From the NCBI GenBank assembly GCA_964537925.1, contig CAZICV010000008.1:36931-100930 (forward strand): a stretch of 64,000 bases of DNA, written 5' to 3'. A program made the position numbers and the translations under genes. Under the pieces are notes generated by a model. It did no database searches. It was not told the DNA's origin and saw nothing but the letters and a program-made list of their open reading frames with translations. This document shows, in pieces, positions 34,912 through 43,318 of this stretch. How positions within the stretch are numbered: position 1 is the stretch's first letter; every line of letters begins with the position of its first letter. The DNA is from SLDF01 sp964537925. Lineage in GTDB: Bacteria; Bacteroidota; Bacteroidia; Chitinophagales; Saprospiraceae.

Positions 34912-35084
34912 GAGCGGGTATTCTCGTACAGAGCCGTCAGATCATCACACCATGCACGGTATGACATCCGAGCCTGAGCGGAGGTTCCGGTACACTTCTC
35001 GTGGTCCTGTTCGAGTTCGGTCAAGAGTTCCCGCATGAGCGAGACGAACTGCTTGCGCGTGAAGCGACGGCGAGAGGCTCCCAT
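34908..35084 (-). CDS. Small basic protein of unknown function
   Basis: A 58-residue, mostly helical protein starting MGASRRRFTRKQFVSLMREL. ATG 35084 is chosen because it overlaps the upstream stop (TGATG); an in-frame start at 35141 would overlap that gene by 58 bases. No family recognised; part of the nucleotide-metabolism operon. Confidence 0.55.
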   Translation of the reverse strand: MGASRRRFTRKQFVSLMRELLTELEQDHEKCTGTSAQARMSYRAWCDDLTALYENTRS

Positions 35085-35401
35085 CAGTGAGGCGTCCTGT
35101 GTCCTGAGGCGAAAGCTCGCTCGGTGATCCGCGCCATGCACCAGAGGTCGAGGACACCAATCGTCGGATGATAACGGTCGAGGTATCCCTTGATTGCGAG
35201 AAGCACGTCCGAAAGCTCTTGCAGGACCATGACCTGTGCGCCCTGCTCTTCGGCGTCGATAGCTTCTTCGATCTCCTCGCGGACCTTCGAAAGCTCCCCG
35301 AACTCACCGCGCTCGATCTGCGTAAGGTGATAGCCCGGCAGCGGAGTACCGCGACGCGGAAGCTCAGGAGCCTCCACGTCGCAAGGCAGACCGCTATCCA
35401 T
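35084..35401 (-). CDS. MazG-like nucleotide pyrophosphohydrolase
   Basis: A 105-residue all-helical protein. KVREEIEEAIDA and LQELSDVLLAIKGYLDR reproduce the MazG pattern ExxE...ExxD, the magnesium site used to cleave NTPs to NMP and pyrophosphate. Phage MazG proteins may lower (p)ppGpp or purge unwanted dNTPs such as dUTP. A second MazG-like gene is directly upstream, and the neighbours are ThyX and dNMP kinase, so dNTP-pool cleaning is plausible. Confidence 0.75.
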   Translation of the reverse strand: MDSGLPCDVEAPELPRRGTPLPGYHLTQIERGEFGELSKVREEIEEAIDAEEQGAQVMVLQELSDVLLAIKGYLDRYHPTIGVLDLWCMARITERAFASGHRTPH

Positions 35402-36024
35402 TACGCAGCCGCCTGAGGCGACGCCTTATCAGCGAAGCCATGAGGCGTAGCCTTATCCGCGCGTTCTTGCGCCGCCGAGTCGCTGTAGCTCAGGCCCGCA
35501 TAGCGAACCGAAAGCTTGGCGATGTTGCCGGTGATGGTCTCCGACCGGGTGATCCCCATGTCCGTGCGGATGCGGTGCATGAACTGCTCGATCTCCGCCA
35601 GAGCGTCCCGGATCGGCAGTAGGAGATCGCCCACCGGCTTCTTGTAGATGACGACCTTCTTCACCCGGTCGAGCAGCTTCCCAGCCGCAGCGGCCAGCGC
35701 CGCCGAGTTGAAGAGCATGGAACCACGACCAGTATCCACATCCATGAGGAAGAGCGTGCTGTTGCGCTCGATCTCAAGACGCTGACGGACGCCCTCGATA
35801 TAGAATTCGAGGTCTCCGAGTTCCTCCGTCAGGTTCTCCCGGTCGAAACGGACGTTCGGATTGACGGCGGTAGCGAGCACCGATTCGATGATCTCCGTCG
35901 CCTCCGTCATGACGCCAGTGGCGTTGTGCCAGAGATCGGCTTCATCAGCCGTCATGGTATCAGCGATTTCGTTGCCCGGCTTGAGCAGCGCGCGGACGAG
36001 TTCGGGATGCGTGATCTGCGTCAT
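35401..36024 (-). CDS. MazG-like family protein (second copy type)
   Basis: A 207-residue helical protein. WHNATGVMTEATEIIESV followed by RENLTEELGDLEFYIEGV fits the MazG/all-alpha NTP pyrophosphohydrolase pattern (E..E then E..D). A long C-terminal part (about 110-207) with KKVVIYKKPV is not part of the core and has an Ala-rich end. It overlaps the next gene by one base. Substrate unknown. Confidence 0.7.
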   Translation of the reverse strand: MTQITHPELVRALLKPGNEIADTMTADEADLWHNATGVMTEATEIIESVLATAVNPNVRFDRENLTEELGDLEFYIEGVRQRLEIERNSTLFLMDVDTGRGSMLFNSAALAAAAGKLLDRVKKVVIYKKPVGDLLLPIRDALAEIEQFMHRIRTDMGITRSETITGNIAKLSVRYAGLSYSDSAAQERADKATPHGFADKASPQAAA

Positions 36025-36025
36025 A

Positions 36026-36283
36026 TCAACCAGCCTTCGTGTTGGGATTGTGATCGTCGTTGGCGATACTCGCGCCCGGCGTCTCGGACACGAGATTCTC
36101 GATCTCCGCCCACACCTTCGCGCGAAACGTGGGCGAATTGACCTCTGCCAGAAGCACGCGAAGCATCACTTCGGCGGCGGTCATCTGCCCATCATCGACC
36201 AACGACCCTTGGATGTCGGTGAGGATCGAGACCTCGCCCGTGTTCACATCCACGTCTTCGAGAATCAGCTTTGCGATTGCCAT
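36026..36283 (-). CDS. Unknown small acidic protein
   Basis: An 85-residue protein (MAIAKLILEDVDVNTGEVSI opening) lying between thyX and the MazG-like gene, overlapping the thyX end by 19 bases. GAGGG lies six bases before ATG 36283. No family recognised. Probably mixed alpha/beta. Confidence 0.55.
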   Translation of the reverse strand: MAIAKLILEDVDVNTGEVSILTDIQGSLVDDGQMTAAEVMLRVLLAEVNSPTFRAKVWAEIENLVSETPGASIANDDHNPNTKAG

Positions 36284-37182
36284 CGGATACCCTCCATATT
36301 TTCGCCGGAAATTGTTTTACGAAACTGCACCCAACCCGGCAGATTGCCGTGCAAATCAGGACGATCCCATTTCATCGCCCGTTCCAGATACCGATCCGGC
36401 GTGGCTTGATGCTCTACCGGCGAGGCATGGAGTGGGTCGAATTGGTCAGCAGCGGCCTGCCGAGTGATGAGCTTATCGAAGAGAGCGAGGTCCGCTTCGA
36501 TGCTCGTCGGCTTGCCGTCGAAGTTGTTGTAGGACACGCGGGCGCACCTCGCCGCGCTCATGCGGCGGAGGATTTCTAGAGTGTCGAGAGCGAATCTGTT
36601 CTGCATCTGTTCCGCCGAGTCGTAGTCCGAGTCGGTGATGTAGGAAAGATGCCATTCGCCCGGTTTCAGCACCTTGGGCGTACTGTTTTGACGCGCTGCG
36701 TAGATGGCTTCGGCCAGAACGCACATCGTTGGCTCGGCCATGTGATGCTGACGGAGCCAGTCGAAATTGTCCCACTGGCAGGAGGTCAGGACGACGCGGA
36801 TGTGCTGATGCGGCTCGGTGTAGCGGTTGACGATTTGCTTGTGCAGACCAAGCGCGTCCAGTTGCTCGGCCACGAAGATGGAAAACTCGCGATGCCGGTC
36901 TATCCAGTAGAGCGCCTTGGCAGTCACTTCGTCCGAGGCGACGGTGAAGCCCTGCATCCCCGGCTCGTTCATCCGGAACGATTCCGGCAGAGCGGGGTTC
37001 TCCCGGATGTTCCGGTGCATCCGCCGCGTAGGGATGGCGCGAGAAGAGGACGCGTTCCGGCTGAAGGTCCGGTGAGTCATGACCTCTGCGTGGATGAAGC
37101 GCGGGTATTCCAGTTCGAGCGTGAGGAGACGCGGGGAAAATTCGGAAACCGAGTCTGCGATCACCTTGGCAGTAACAGTCAA
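36265..37182 (-). CDS. thyX: Flavin-dependent thymidylate synthase ThyX
   Basis: Makes dTMP from dUMP with methylene-tetrahydrofolate, FAD and NADPH. The 305-residue protein has the ThyX signature THRTFSRNASSSR (residues 36-48; pattern RHRxxSxNxxSxR). HQHIRVVLTSCQWDNF and the C-terminal HASPVEHQA and GWVQFRKTI are typical of the longer phage ThyX group. With the adjacent dNMP kinase and the dCMP deaminase at 58.9 kb it forms a dTTP route. Confidence 0.93.
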   Translation of the reverse strand: MTVTAKVIADSVSEFSPRLLTLELEYPRFIHAEVMTHRTFSRNASSSRAIPTRRMHRNIRENPALPESFRMNEPGMQGFTVASDEVTAKALYWIDRHREFSIFVAEQLDALGLHKQIVNRYTEPHQHIRVVLTSCQWDNFDWLRQHHMAEPTMCVLAEAIYAARQNSTPKVLKPGEWHLSYITDSDYDSAEQMQNRFALDTLEILRRMSAARCARVSYNNFDGKPTSIEADLALFDKLITRQAAADQFDPLHASPVEHQATPDRYLERAMKWDRPDLHGNLPGWVQFRKTISGENMEGIRWQSQS

Positions 37183-37192
37183 CGCACGCTCC

Positions 37193-37762
37193 TCAACCGA
37201 GTTCAGAAATCAAGGAGGCGAAGCGGTCTCGGGCCGCGCTCACCCCGGTACTCTTGTCGTTCTCGAACACCGCATCGACGGGCAAGGCGTCGATATGCGC
37301 CTCACTCTCGTGGGCGTCGGTGGAAACCTCTCCGGTGGCGACGACGCGGATGACGCGCCCTCCCCTCACCCGAATGGCTTCGGCTTCGTTCGGGAAACGA
37401 ACATCAGTGAAGACGACCTTGGGGTAGCGCGTGGCTTTCGCCATGGCCGTATCCACCTGAAAGTCCTCACCGATGAAGTTACGACCCCAATTAGTGCCGA
37501 GGGTCTGCATCGCATAGCGCGGGGTTCTCCCGCCCAAATACGGTGTAGCCACCTCCTTCAGATCACCTTCGATCATCCGCTCGATGGTGACCGCATCCAC
37601 ACCCTGATAGGCGAGCAGAGCGGAGATCATCGTTTTCAGACCGCCTGCGAACTTCACGTTCGCGAAACCGTCTGCGAGCAGCACGGCGGCGACAGTATCC
37701 TTCCCGGCCCCTTTGCGACCCGTGAGGCCGATAAGCGCTGGCGATCCCTGTGTCATTTTCAC
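37193..37762 (-). CDS. Deoxynucleoside monophosphate kinase
   Basis: A 189-residue P-loop kinase (Walker A GRKGAGKDT, residues 15-23) with the phage dNMP kinase phrases FAGGLKTMISALL, ALQTLGT-like AMQTLGTNWGRNFIG and VVFTDVRFPNEAEAIR. It phosphorylates dNMPs, including those from host DNA breakdown and from ThyX. It is the first gene of the operon running left to 34130. A half operator ACTAACC (37761-37767) touches its start. Confidence 0.9.
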   Translation of the reverse strand: MKMTQGSPALIGLTGRKGAGKDTVAAVLLADGFANVKFAGGLKTMISALLAYQGVDAVTIERMIEGDLKEVATPYLGGRTPRYAMQTLGTNWGRNFIGEDFQVDTAMAKATRYPKVVFTDVRFPNEAEAIRVRGGRVIRVVATGEVSTDAHESEAHIDALPVDAVFENDKSTGVSAARDRFASLISELG

Positions 37763-37767
37763 TAACC
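37761..37767 (-). promoter_or_regulatory. Half operator at the dNMP kinase start
   Basis: ACTAACC on the plus strand (GGTTAGT on the coding strand) directly over the start region, in a 137-base gap below the helicase gene. I find no strong -35/-10 pair there. Nothing else is evident in the gap. Confidence 0.35.
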
Positions 37768-37899
37768 TCGATTCTTCTGAATGTAAAGTGTCCTAGGTGA
37801 AATGTGTCATATGATCGATGAACCGAAAGATTATGACGGATTTATCGCGAGTCGTGCTATTTTGAATAACAATTAGGAGCTTGGCGATAAACCGGATGT

Positions 37900-39255
37900 T
37901 TACTCGTTGGCGATTAGGATGAGGCCACCGGCAGTGCGAGTGACTGCCGTATAGGCCCACTTATCCGCATCCTCCCGAAACGAGGCGGATTCGTCGTGGA
38001 CGATCACCTCATCCCACTGCGAGCCTTGAGCCTTGTGACAGGTGATCGCCCAGCCGAAATCGACGTGGTTGTCCGTGATACGCGCACGGAACGCCGCCGA
38101 CTTACTGGCCGAGGAGAAACCCTTGACCTTCTCCTTGTGCTCCTCGAACAGGCCTTGGTAGGCGAACATCTTGTAGCGCTTGCCGTCTTCGTCGAAGATA
38201 TCGATCAGGAACCGCGACGAGCCATCATCGAAGTCCGGATGATCGACGGCTGAGAAAACCGGCGTGCCGTTCACCAGCAATGGATGCTGGCGCGAGTTCT
38301 TGCAGATGATGAGAGGTTCGCCCTCCTGCGGAGCCATCTCGGTATAACCCGCCGCCCGCCTGATCCGGCTCGTGAGCTTCCAGCGCGTCTTGTTCGTGCC
38401 GACAATGACCTGAGCATCGCGGTCGGTGTCACACGTATAAATATCATCGCGGCGGCGAATGACCTTCACGCCGTTCCCGTAGTCGCCAAGCTCAGGACGC
38501 TCGCCGCGCCGAATCAAGGTGGCGATGTGGATGACCGGGTTGTCCGCCGCCTGCCGGTGGATTTCCGTGAGCATCACATCCGCGTTGTGCAGATCGAAAC
38601 CCGGTGCCTCACCCACTGGTGGTAGCTGGCCCGGATCGCCCATCGCGAGAATAGGAATCCCGAACCCAAGGAGGTCCTCAGCCATGCTCTCGCCAACCAT
38701 CGACGTTTCGTCGAGCACGATGAGCTTGACGTTGCCGGTGACGAGACGAGATTCCGGATTGATCTGGAACTTGGGAGAGTCTTGATCGTAGGCCCGGTCG
38801 AGGTCCTTCTTGATGATCTCGATCTTCTTCTCGACTTCCTTGACCTGAGCGAGCGCGGCTTCACGGCTCGCAGCGGGTGGGTAGTGTGGGTGCTCGCCGT
38901 TGATGATCGTGACGCGTTCTGCCTCTAGCGTGCGAAGCTCCGCCTCAAGGACCTCAGCCTTCTGCGGCTTGGGCTGGTAGATGGCGGAGTGGACGGTGGT
39001 TGGCTCGACGTTGGTGTAGCCTTGCTCACGGAGCTTGGCTCCCATCACTCGCGCCGATTTGCCCGTAGGTCCTACGAAGGCGATTTGCTCAGGAGCGACG
39101 CCGATATCATCGATAATGAACGGCAGGATTTGACTCTTACCAACCCCGGCGTAGCCCGCAATCTTAAACTCCTGCTGAACGTCGCGCTCGTTCCTGTACC
39201 AGTCCACAGCCTGTTCAACGGCCTGTCCCTGCTTCTGTGAGAGAGTGATGGACAT
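37900..39255 (-). CDS. RecD/Dda-like SF1 DNA helicase
   Basis: A 451-residue helicase: Q-motif-like LSQKQGQAVEQAV, Walker A GYAGVGKS (34-41), GPTGKSARV, Walker B VLDETSMVG, GDPGQLPPVG, LTEIHRQA, and motif VI region YTAVTRTAGGL with HKAQGSQWDEV before it. This set identifies the SF1B RecD2/Dda group, 5'-3' helicases that help restart or load replication. A helical insertion (about residues 95-150) follows the second motif. Confidence 0.9.
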   Translation of the reverse strand: MSITLSQKQGQAVEQAVDWYRNERDVQQEFKIAGYAGVGKSQILPFIIDDIGVAPEQIAFVGPTGKSARVMGAKLREQGYTNVEPTTVHSAIYQPKPQKAEVLEAELRTLEAERVTIINGEHPHYPPAASREAALAQVKEVEKKIEIIKKDLDRAYDQDSPKFQINPESRLVTGNVKLIVLDETSMVGESMAEDLLGFGIPILAMGDPGQLPPVGEAPGFDLHNADVMLTEIHRQAADNPVIHIATLIRRGERPELGDYGNGVKVIRRRDDIYTCDTDRDAQVIVGTNKTRWKLTSRIRRAAGYTEMAPQEGEPLIICKNSRQHPLLVNGTPVFSAVDHPDFDDGSSRFLIDIFDEDGKRYKMFAYQGLFEEHKEKVKGFSSASKSAAFRARITDNHVDFGWAITCHKAQGSQWDEVIVHDESASFREDADKWAYTAVTRTAGGLILIANE

Positions 39256-39312
39256 AGGAACTCCGGGCGCGGAATCGCGCTAGGCAACAGGAAAAGCGGT
39301 AAGCGGGCCTAG

Positions 39313-39531
39313 TCAGGCCGGACGGGTGTCAGCGTCCTCTTCGACGACCGTCAGAGCGAGATCGTCGAGGAGCTTTCGAATGGGACGGGAGAAAAAGTCG
39401 CCCCTTCGCGTGGAGACTTCCAACACGAACTCCAAGACTTCCGGCTCAGACTTGAGGAGAACGATGCTCACCTTTGCCTTGCCGAACAAGGCACTGAACA
39501 GTTTGTCGAGGAGCCAATTCCAGAGGCGCAT
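39313..39531 (-). CDS. Unknown small protein
   Basis: A 72-residue protein with a hydrophobic, amphipathic N-terminus (MRLWNWLLDKLFSALFGKAK) that may bind the membrane, and an acidic C-terminus. One-base overlap with the upstream gene at 39531. No family recognised. Confidence 0.5.
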   Translation of the reverse strand: MRLWNWLLDKLFSALFGKAKVSIVLLKSEPEVLEFVLEVSTRRGDFFSRPIRKLLDDLALTVVEEDADTRPA

Positions 39532-39842
39532 CAGTATTTCTCGCTCGGCTCGAACCCAGCCCGAAGACGGGCCACCGCCAGCATGGACGACAGAAGCTCG
39601 TCGAACTCCTTGGGCGCGATCTGCAAAGAGCCACGCCCGTTGACACCCACGACGAAGTTGTTGCTTGACGGGTTGTCAGGATAGCGGGACTCGTTGGCGA
39701 CGGCGTTGCCCGCCCATCCAGACCGGATGAACATCTTGCCGTTGGTCTCCTTCGGATCAGCCTCGGCCGACTTCGCGAAGGGGAGCTTGTTGATGTAGTC
39801 CAAGTCCGGGATCGGCTTGGCAGGAATGATCGGAATGTCCAT
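39531..39842 (-). CDS. Unknown conserved-looking protein
   Basis: A 103-residue protein with the tract NGKMFIRSGWAGNAVANESR and no catalytic pattern I know. It sits between the helicase and the ssDNA-binding-like gene, separated from the latter by a long hairpin (39859-39896). Probably part of the replication region; function unknown. Confidence 0.55.
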   Translation of the reverse strand: MDIPIIPAKPIPDLDYINKLPFAKSAEADPKETNGKMFIRSGWAGNAVANESRYPDNPSSNNFVVGVNGRGSLQIAPKEFDELLSSMLAVARLRAGFEPSEKY

Positions 39843-39858
39843 TCGGACTCCTACAAAG

Positions 39859-39896
39859 AGGCCGGGTGGGTGGAGGGACGGACACCCACCCGGCCT
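39859..39896 (-). terminator. Strong hairpin, probable terminator or processing site
   Basis: AGGCCGGGTGGGTG, a 10-base loop, CACCCACCCGGCCT: a perfect 14-bp stem. On the minus strand it is followed by only CTTTG, so termination may be partial; it probably lowers expression downstream of the abundant ssDNA-binding-like protein. Confidence 0.6.
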
Positions 39897-39924
39897 ATCA
39901 TCGCTTCACTCAGCGCGAGGGGTG

Positions 39925-40875
39925 TTACCGAGCGAAGCGACGGGTGCGGCGACCGCCACGCTCTTCAGAGCGTCCACGGGGTTCCGGGGCCGCTTCCATT
40001 TCAGGCTCAGCGGCAGCGGTCGCGGCAGAGGCAGTCCGGCGACGTGCCGGTGCCTGTTCGGGAGCCGCTTGCGCAGCGGCGGTAGCAGGAGCGGCAGCGC
40101 TCGTGCGGGAGGTGCGACGCATCGGGGGCGGCGCAGGTTCTTCGACGACTTCCGGTTCGGGTTCCGGCTCAGGCTCGGGCTGGGGTTCCGGCTCAGCAGC
40201 GGGAGCGTCGTCTTCGGGCAGGTATTCACCGCCTTCGTCGTTGAGCGTGCCGATCAGTTCGGCCAGACCGTCCTCACCGAGCCAGTCCACGATCTTGAAG
40301 TTGATGGCGTACTTCTTGCCATACTTCTTGTCGCGAGGCGTGTAGCTCTCGGTCGTGAGTTCGACCACCGGCAGTTCACCGATGTGCTCACGGAACTGCT
40401 TGCCGAACGCACCGGCCAGCTTCTTCGTCGAACGGATCGCGCCAGCCGTCGAAGTCTTGAACAGGAGCTTGGTGCCCACGAGTTCGTCGTTCTGATCCCC
40501 ATCGACGGATTCGAGGATCATCGGGATAGCGCAAGCCTCGCGCCAGCCATCGTCCTCATCGTCGTAGGGGCCGTGGTCCTTGAGTTCATGTTCCAGCGGC
40601 GGCTTGCCTTGCGTGACCGGGAGCAGCACTTCCTCGACAGGCTCGCCGTTCTTCCAGCAAATCCAGCCGCGCGACATATTGACCAGATCGGCCACGACTG
40701 TGGAACCGTCCGGAACCACATTGTCATCCGAGCCGAACGTGATCTCGCCGGTATTGCCGTTGAAGTTGAGGAATGCGCCGCTTTCAACCTCTTGGCCCAT
40801 TTCGGCCCACGGGTTGTCGGAACCCTCGTAAGTCATGATTGCGCCGGACTTGCCGACAGGAACGAGATTACCCAT
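39925..40875 (-). CDS. Putative ssDNA-binding / replication accessory protein with low-complexity tail
   Basis: A 316-residue protein in two parts. Residues 1-215 are ordered (NMSRGWICWKNGEPVEEVLL; KLLFKTSTAGAIRS), and resemble phage proteins placed with recombination nucleases. From about 215 comes a Pro-Glu repeat (EPEPQPEPEPEPEPE), then an Ala/Arg-rich basic tail. It has its own promoter (40929-40957) and lies beside a PD-(D/E)XK nuclease. Nucleic-acid binding is inferred from context and tail; no OB-fold motif is certain. Confidence 0.5.
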   Translation of the reverse strand: MGNLVPVGKSGAIMTYEGSDNPWAEMGQEVESGAFLNFNGNTGEITFGSDDNVVPDGSTVVADLVNMSRGWICWKNGEPVEEVLLPVTQGKPPLEHELKDHGPYDDEDDGWREACAIPMILESVDGDQNDELVGTKLLFKTSTAGAIRSTKKLAGAFGKQFREHIGELPVVELTTESYTPRDKKYGKKYAINFKIVDWLGEDGLAELIGTLNDEGGEYLPEDDAPAAEPEPQPEPEPEPEPEVVEEPAPPPMRRTSRTSAAAPATAAAQAAPEQAPARRRTASAATAAAEPEMEAAPEPRGRSEERGGRRTRRFAR

Positions 40876-40928
40876 GTGAATTTTGAACTCCTTGTTCGGC
40901 CTGTGAGTGACCGTCTCGGGTGGTAGTT

Positions 40929-40957
40929 TGGCTAAACCGATTCGCGTTTCGAGTCAA
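40929..40957 (-). promoter_or_regulatory. Promoter with operator, ssDNA-binding-like gene
   Basis: On the minus strand TTGACT (40952-40957), 17 bp, TAGCCA (40929-40934). The operator TAGTTTGGCTAAAC (40924-40937) overlaps the -10. The layout equals that of the SNF2 operon promoter at 53226. Confidence 0.7.
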
Positions 40958-40971
40958 TCTAAATAACATCC

Positions 40972-42072
40972 CTAGGCGTCACTAAACTCCTTGGCGGTGA
41001 CGCGGAGCACCTCGAAGCCGACGCCTTCGTTCTGGTAGGCTTCCACATCGATCCCATCCGCCTGCATGGCGAGCAGATCGGTGGATTTCTTGCCCTTGTT
41101 CCACGACAGTGAGACGGTGAAGCGATCATCGCTTGCCCCCTTGGTGCCGTGTTTGCGCAGTAAGTCCTTGATCTGCTGAGCGATTTCCTTGGATTCCTGC
41201 GTTCCCTCAGCTACCAGAGCCTTGGCAGCGGCATGGCGACGCGTCAGTTCCGCCAGTTCGTCGAGTGTCTCGGCGTCCGCGATCTTGCGCTTGGTCGAGG
41301 GAATAGCCTCCTTCGAGGCGATGGCGCATTCCTCGTGGTACTTACAGATGCCGCAGGTATCGTCGATCTTACCCTCAGCGACGAGATCGGCAGGGTTTTG
41401 ATCGGTGAATACCTGCTCGGCCCGCTTCTTCGCGACGGCGAAGACCTTGGGATCGTAGCGCACCACATAGAACTTGATCTTGGAAAGCCACGAGGCATCG
41501 AAGTAAAAGATCACCGCGTATTGCGGACGGTGATTGGTCAGTTCGTGGAGAAGACCCATCTGGACCTGTACCTGTCCACGGTGAACAGCCTTCTCTTCCT
41601 TGATGTTCGCGCGCGGATCGTGGCTCTTGAACTCGGTGACGAAGCAGTCACTCTCGATATCGTCGATACCTAGCTGCGCGAGCGCTGTCCGCGCCGCATT
41701 GATGACAAGCCCGTCAGGCGTGGCCGAGAGGCGTCCGACACGAAAGGTGTCCTGATCTTCACCCGCCATCGCGAGCACTTCACCATTCTTGAGAATAGCG
41801 CTGACTGCCGGGACCGCGAAGTGGTTTTCGATCAGGTCGCCGCGCTTGGCCGCGCCCCAATCATCCTCATGGTCGTCATCAGCTTCGTAGCCCCACTTCT
41901 CGAAGAAAGACTTGCGGATGCATTGGAAGACTTCCGAGGCACCAAGACTGGCGCGGCGATCATAGCGCCACTCCTTCTCGGTGGATTTTTCGAAGGCTTT
42001 GAACATACCTTCGAAGTCGATTGCGCCCTCGGGGAGCGGCGCGGGTTCCTGTTCAACGGTAGCGGTCGTCAC
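40972..42072 (-). CDS. PD-(D/E)XK nuclease (RecB/Cas4-like exonuclease)
   Basis: A 366-residue protein. RRASLGASEVFQCIRKSFFE, then FRVGRLSATPDGLVI (motif II Asp), FVTEFKSHDPR (E-x-K), and VHRGQVQVQMGLL (motif with Gln) form the RecB-type nuclease core. CGICKYHEECA gives the cysteines of a possible iron-sulfur site, as in Cas4/AddB nucleases. GTG 42072 is chosen (AAGGA upstream); an earlier start at 42195 would overlap the previous gene by 143 bases. Likely a recombination or DNA-processing exonuclease. Confidence 0.82.
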   Translation of the reverse strand: MTTATVEQEPAPLPEGAIDFEGMFKAFEKSTEKEWRYDRRASLGASEVFQCIRKSFFEKWGYEADDDHEDDWGAAKRGDLIENHFAVPAVSAILKNGEVLAMAGEDQDTFRVGRLSATPDGLVINAARTALAQLGIDDIESDCFVTEFKSHDPRANIKEEKAVHRGQVQVQMGLLHELTNHRPQYAVIFYFDASWLSKIKFYVVRYDPKVFAVAKKRAEQVFTDQNPADLVAEGKIDDTCGICKYHEECAIASKEAIPSTKRKIADAETLDELAELTRRHAAAKALVAEGTQESKEIAQQIKDLLRKHGTKGASDDRFTVSLSWNKGKKSTDLLAMQADGIDVEAYQNEGVGFEVLRVTAKEFSDA

Positions 42073-42412
42073 TGGCCAAATCCTTGAGTGCTTGCTTGTG
42101 GGTATCGATCCAGAACTGCGCCTCGGTCTCGGAGACGTAGGGACCTTCAATTGCGGGACCGTTGGCGGTGTCTTTCTTCCACCACCACGCGCCATCGACC
42201 TCGAACGCCGTCAGCATCGGGATACCGGCGTCACAGGTCTGGTGAAGAAGATCGAGTTGAGCGGTGAGCTTGCTCATGAACGGCCCGTGGAGCGTCCCAT
42301 GCCGCGAGCGGTAGAACCAAGTCCCGCGTGCCTTGTTATACTGGTCGCCCGAGGACCAGACCTTGAGCACCGGCTGATGAAGCGTCGGGTTGAATTGATG
42401 CAGGCTACCCAT
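42053..42412 (-). CDS. Unknown protein
   Basis: A 119-residue protein rich in Trp and His, with VLKVWSSGDQYNKARGTWFY and VDGAWWWKKDT. ATG 42412 is chosen (GAGGA nine bases upstream; overlaps the exonuclease stop by eight bases). No family recognised; encoded between two nucleases. Confidence 0.55.
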   Translation of the reverse strand: MGSLHQFNPTLHQPVLKVWSSGDQYNKARGTWFYRSRHGTLHGPFMSKLTAQLDLLHQTCDAGIPMLTAFEVDGAWWWKKDTANGPAIEGPYVSETEAQFWIDTHKQALKDLASDDRYR

Positions 42413-43076
42413 TTCGAGGGTCCTCCCCACATGCCTTGTCCCATGGATAGGCAGGGGTCTTCAGCCCGTGGTTGGCGAAGGGCTTATCCATAGCGTTGAT
42501 GTTACACAGATGGCGAAACAACCGCTGGGTAGCCGTGATATCCACCATGGCGTCGTGTGCGCCGTCGAGCTTCTCGCCAAAGAAGAACATGATCGCCTCT
42601 TCAAGCTTGGGCCACTTAAAGCCGGTGCGCTTATCCTTCTTGGGAAGACGGCAGATCGGCGTAGCTGCCAGCATCGTGCAGACGTGTGGCTTGCCTTCGA
42701 AGATCGAGCGCGGCTCCATGTCGGGCGCAAGCCGCGCCGCTTCCATCATCATGAGCAAGCTGTCGAAGGAGACGTTGTGGCAGATGATGACATCGGCCAT
42801 GGCGCAATGATCGACGAAGGCGTCCATCATCTCGGCCAAGGGCATTCCTGTATCTTCGCACATCTCGCGAGTGATGCCGGTGAGTGCCGAAGCGGTGGGG
42901 CTGATCTGCCAGTTCGGACCATCCGGCTTCACGAGAGAGTCAAGCGAACTGACCTCGACGCCATTCTCTTCGTACAGAAAACCCATCTGTGTAACGCGAG
43001 GCTGACACGGGTGGGTAAACGGACGATTCCGGTTGGGAAGACCAGTCGTCTCCGTGTCGTAGAAGAGGATGTTCAC
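42405..43076 (-). CDS. DnaQ-like 3'-5' exonuclease
   Basis: A 223-residue DEDDh exonuclease: Exo I FYDTETTGLP, Exo II VIICHNVSFDSLL, Exo III HDAMVDITAT. It resembles the proofreading domain of DNA polymerase III epsilon and RNase T-like phage proteins. The phage polymerase has its own exonuclease domain, so this one probably trims DNA in repair or recombination. Four-base overlap with the next gene. Confidence 0.88.
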   Translation of the reverse strand: MNILFYDTETTGLPNRNRPFTHPCQPRVTQMGFLYEENGVEVSSLDSLVKPDGPNWQISPTASALTGITREMCEDTGMPLAEMMDAFVDHCAMADVIICHNVSFDSLLMMMEAARLAPDMEPRSIFEGKPHVCTMLAATPICRLPKKDKRTGFKWPKLEEAIMFFFGEKLDGAHDAMVDITATQRLFRHLCNINAMDKPFANHGLKTPAYPWDKACGEDPRNG

Positions 43077-43318
43077 TGGTCGTATTCATCCATCTTGCGC
43101 ATCTTCTCAGCGAAAGACGCACTGGTGAGCGTCCCGCCGCCGCCATGGAGCGGAGGACTCATTTCTTCCGTGATCTCGGCCGTCTCGGAGAACTCGTCCA
43201 AAGCATCGTAACAAGCCGTGGCGGTGATCTCGTAGAGCGTGCCCATGGCCTGCCGATAAAGGAGAGCGCCAACAACCGCTCCCGCAGCAGCCCACAGAAT
43301 ATTCGGGTTGATTTTCAC
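43073..43318 (-). CDS. Small membrane-anchored protein of unknown function
   Basis: An 81-residue protein with one N-terminal hydrophobic segment (NILWAAAGAVVGALLYRQAM) and an acidic remainder. Four-base overlaps on both sides place it firmly in the polymerase-exonuclease operon. No family recognised. Confidence 0.6.
   Translation of the reverse strand: MKINPNILWAAAGAVVGALLYRQAMGTLYEITATACYDALDEFSETAEITEEMSPPLHGGGGTLTSASFAEKMRKMDEYDQ

Noticed and set aside
39817..40926. Plus-strand frame of 369 codons opposite the ssDNA-binding-like gene
   Set aside because: Gly/Arg/Ser low complexity arises from the Pro-Glu repeat on the other strand; no ribosome site.
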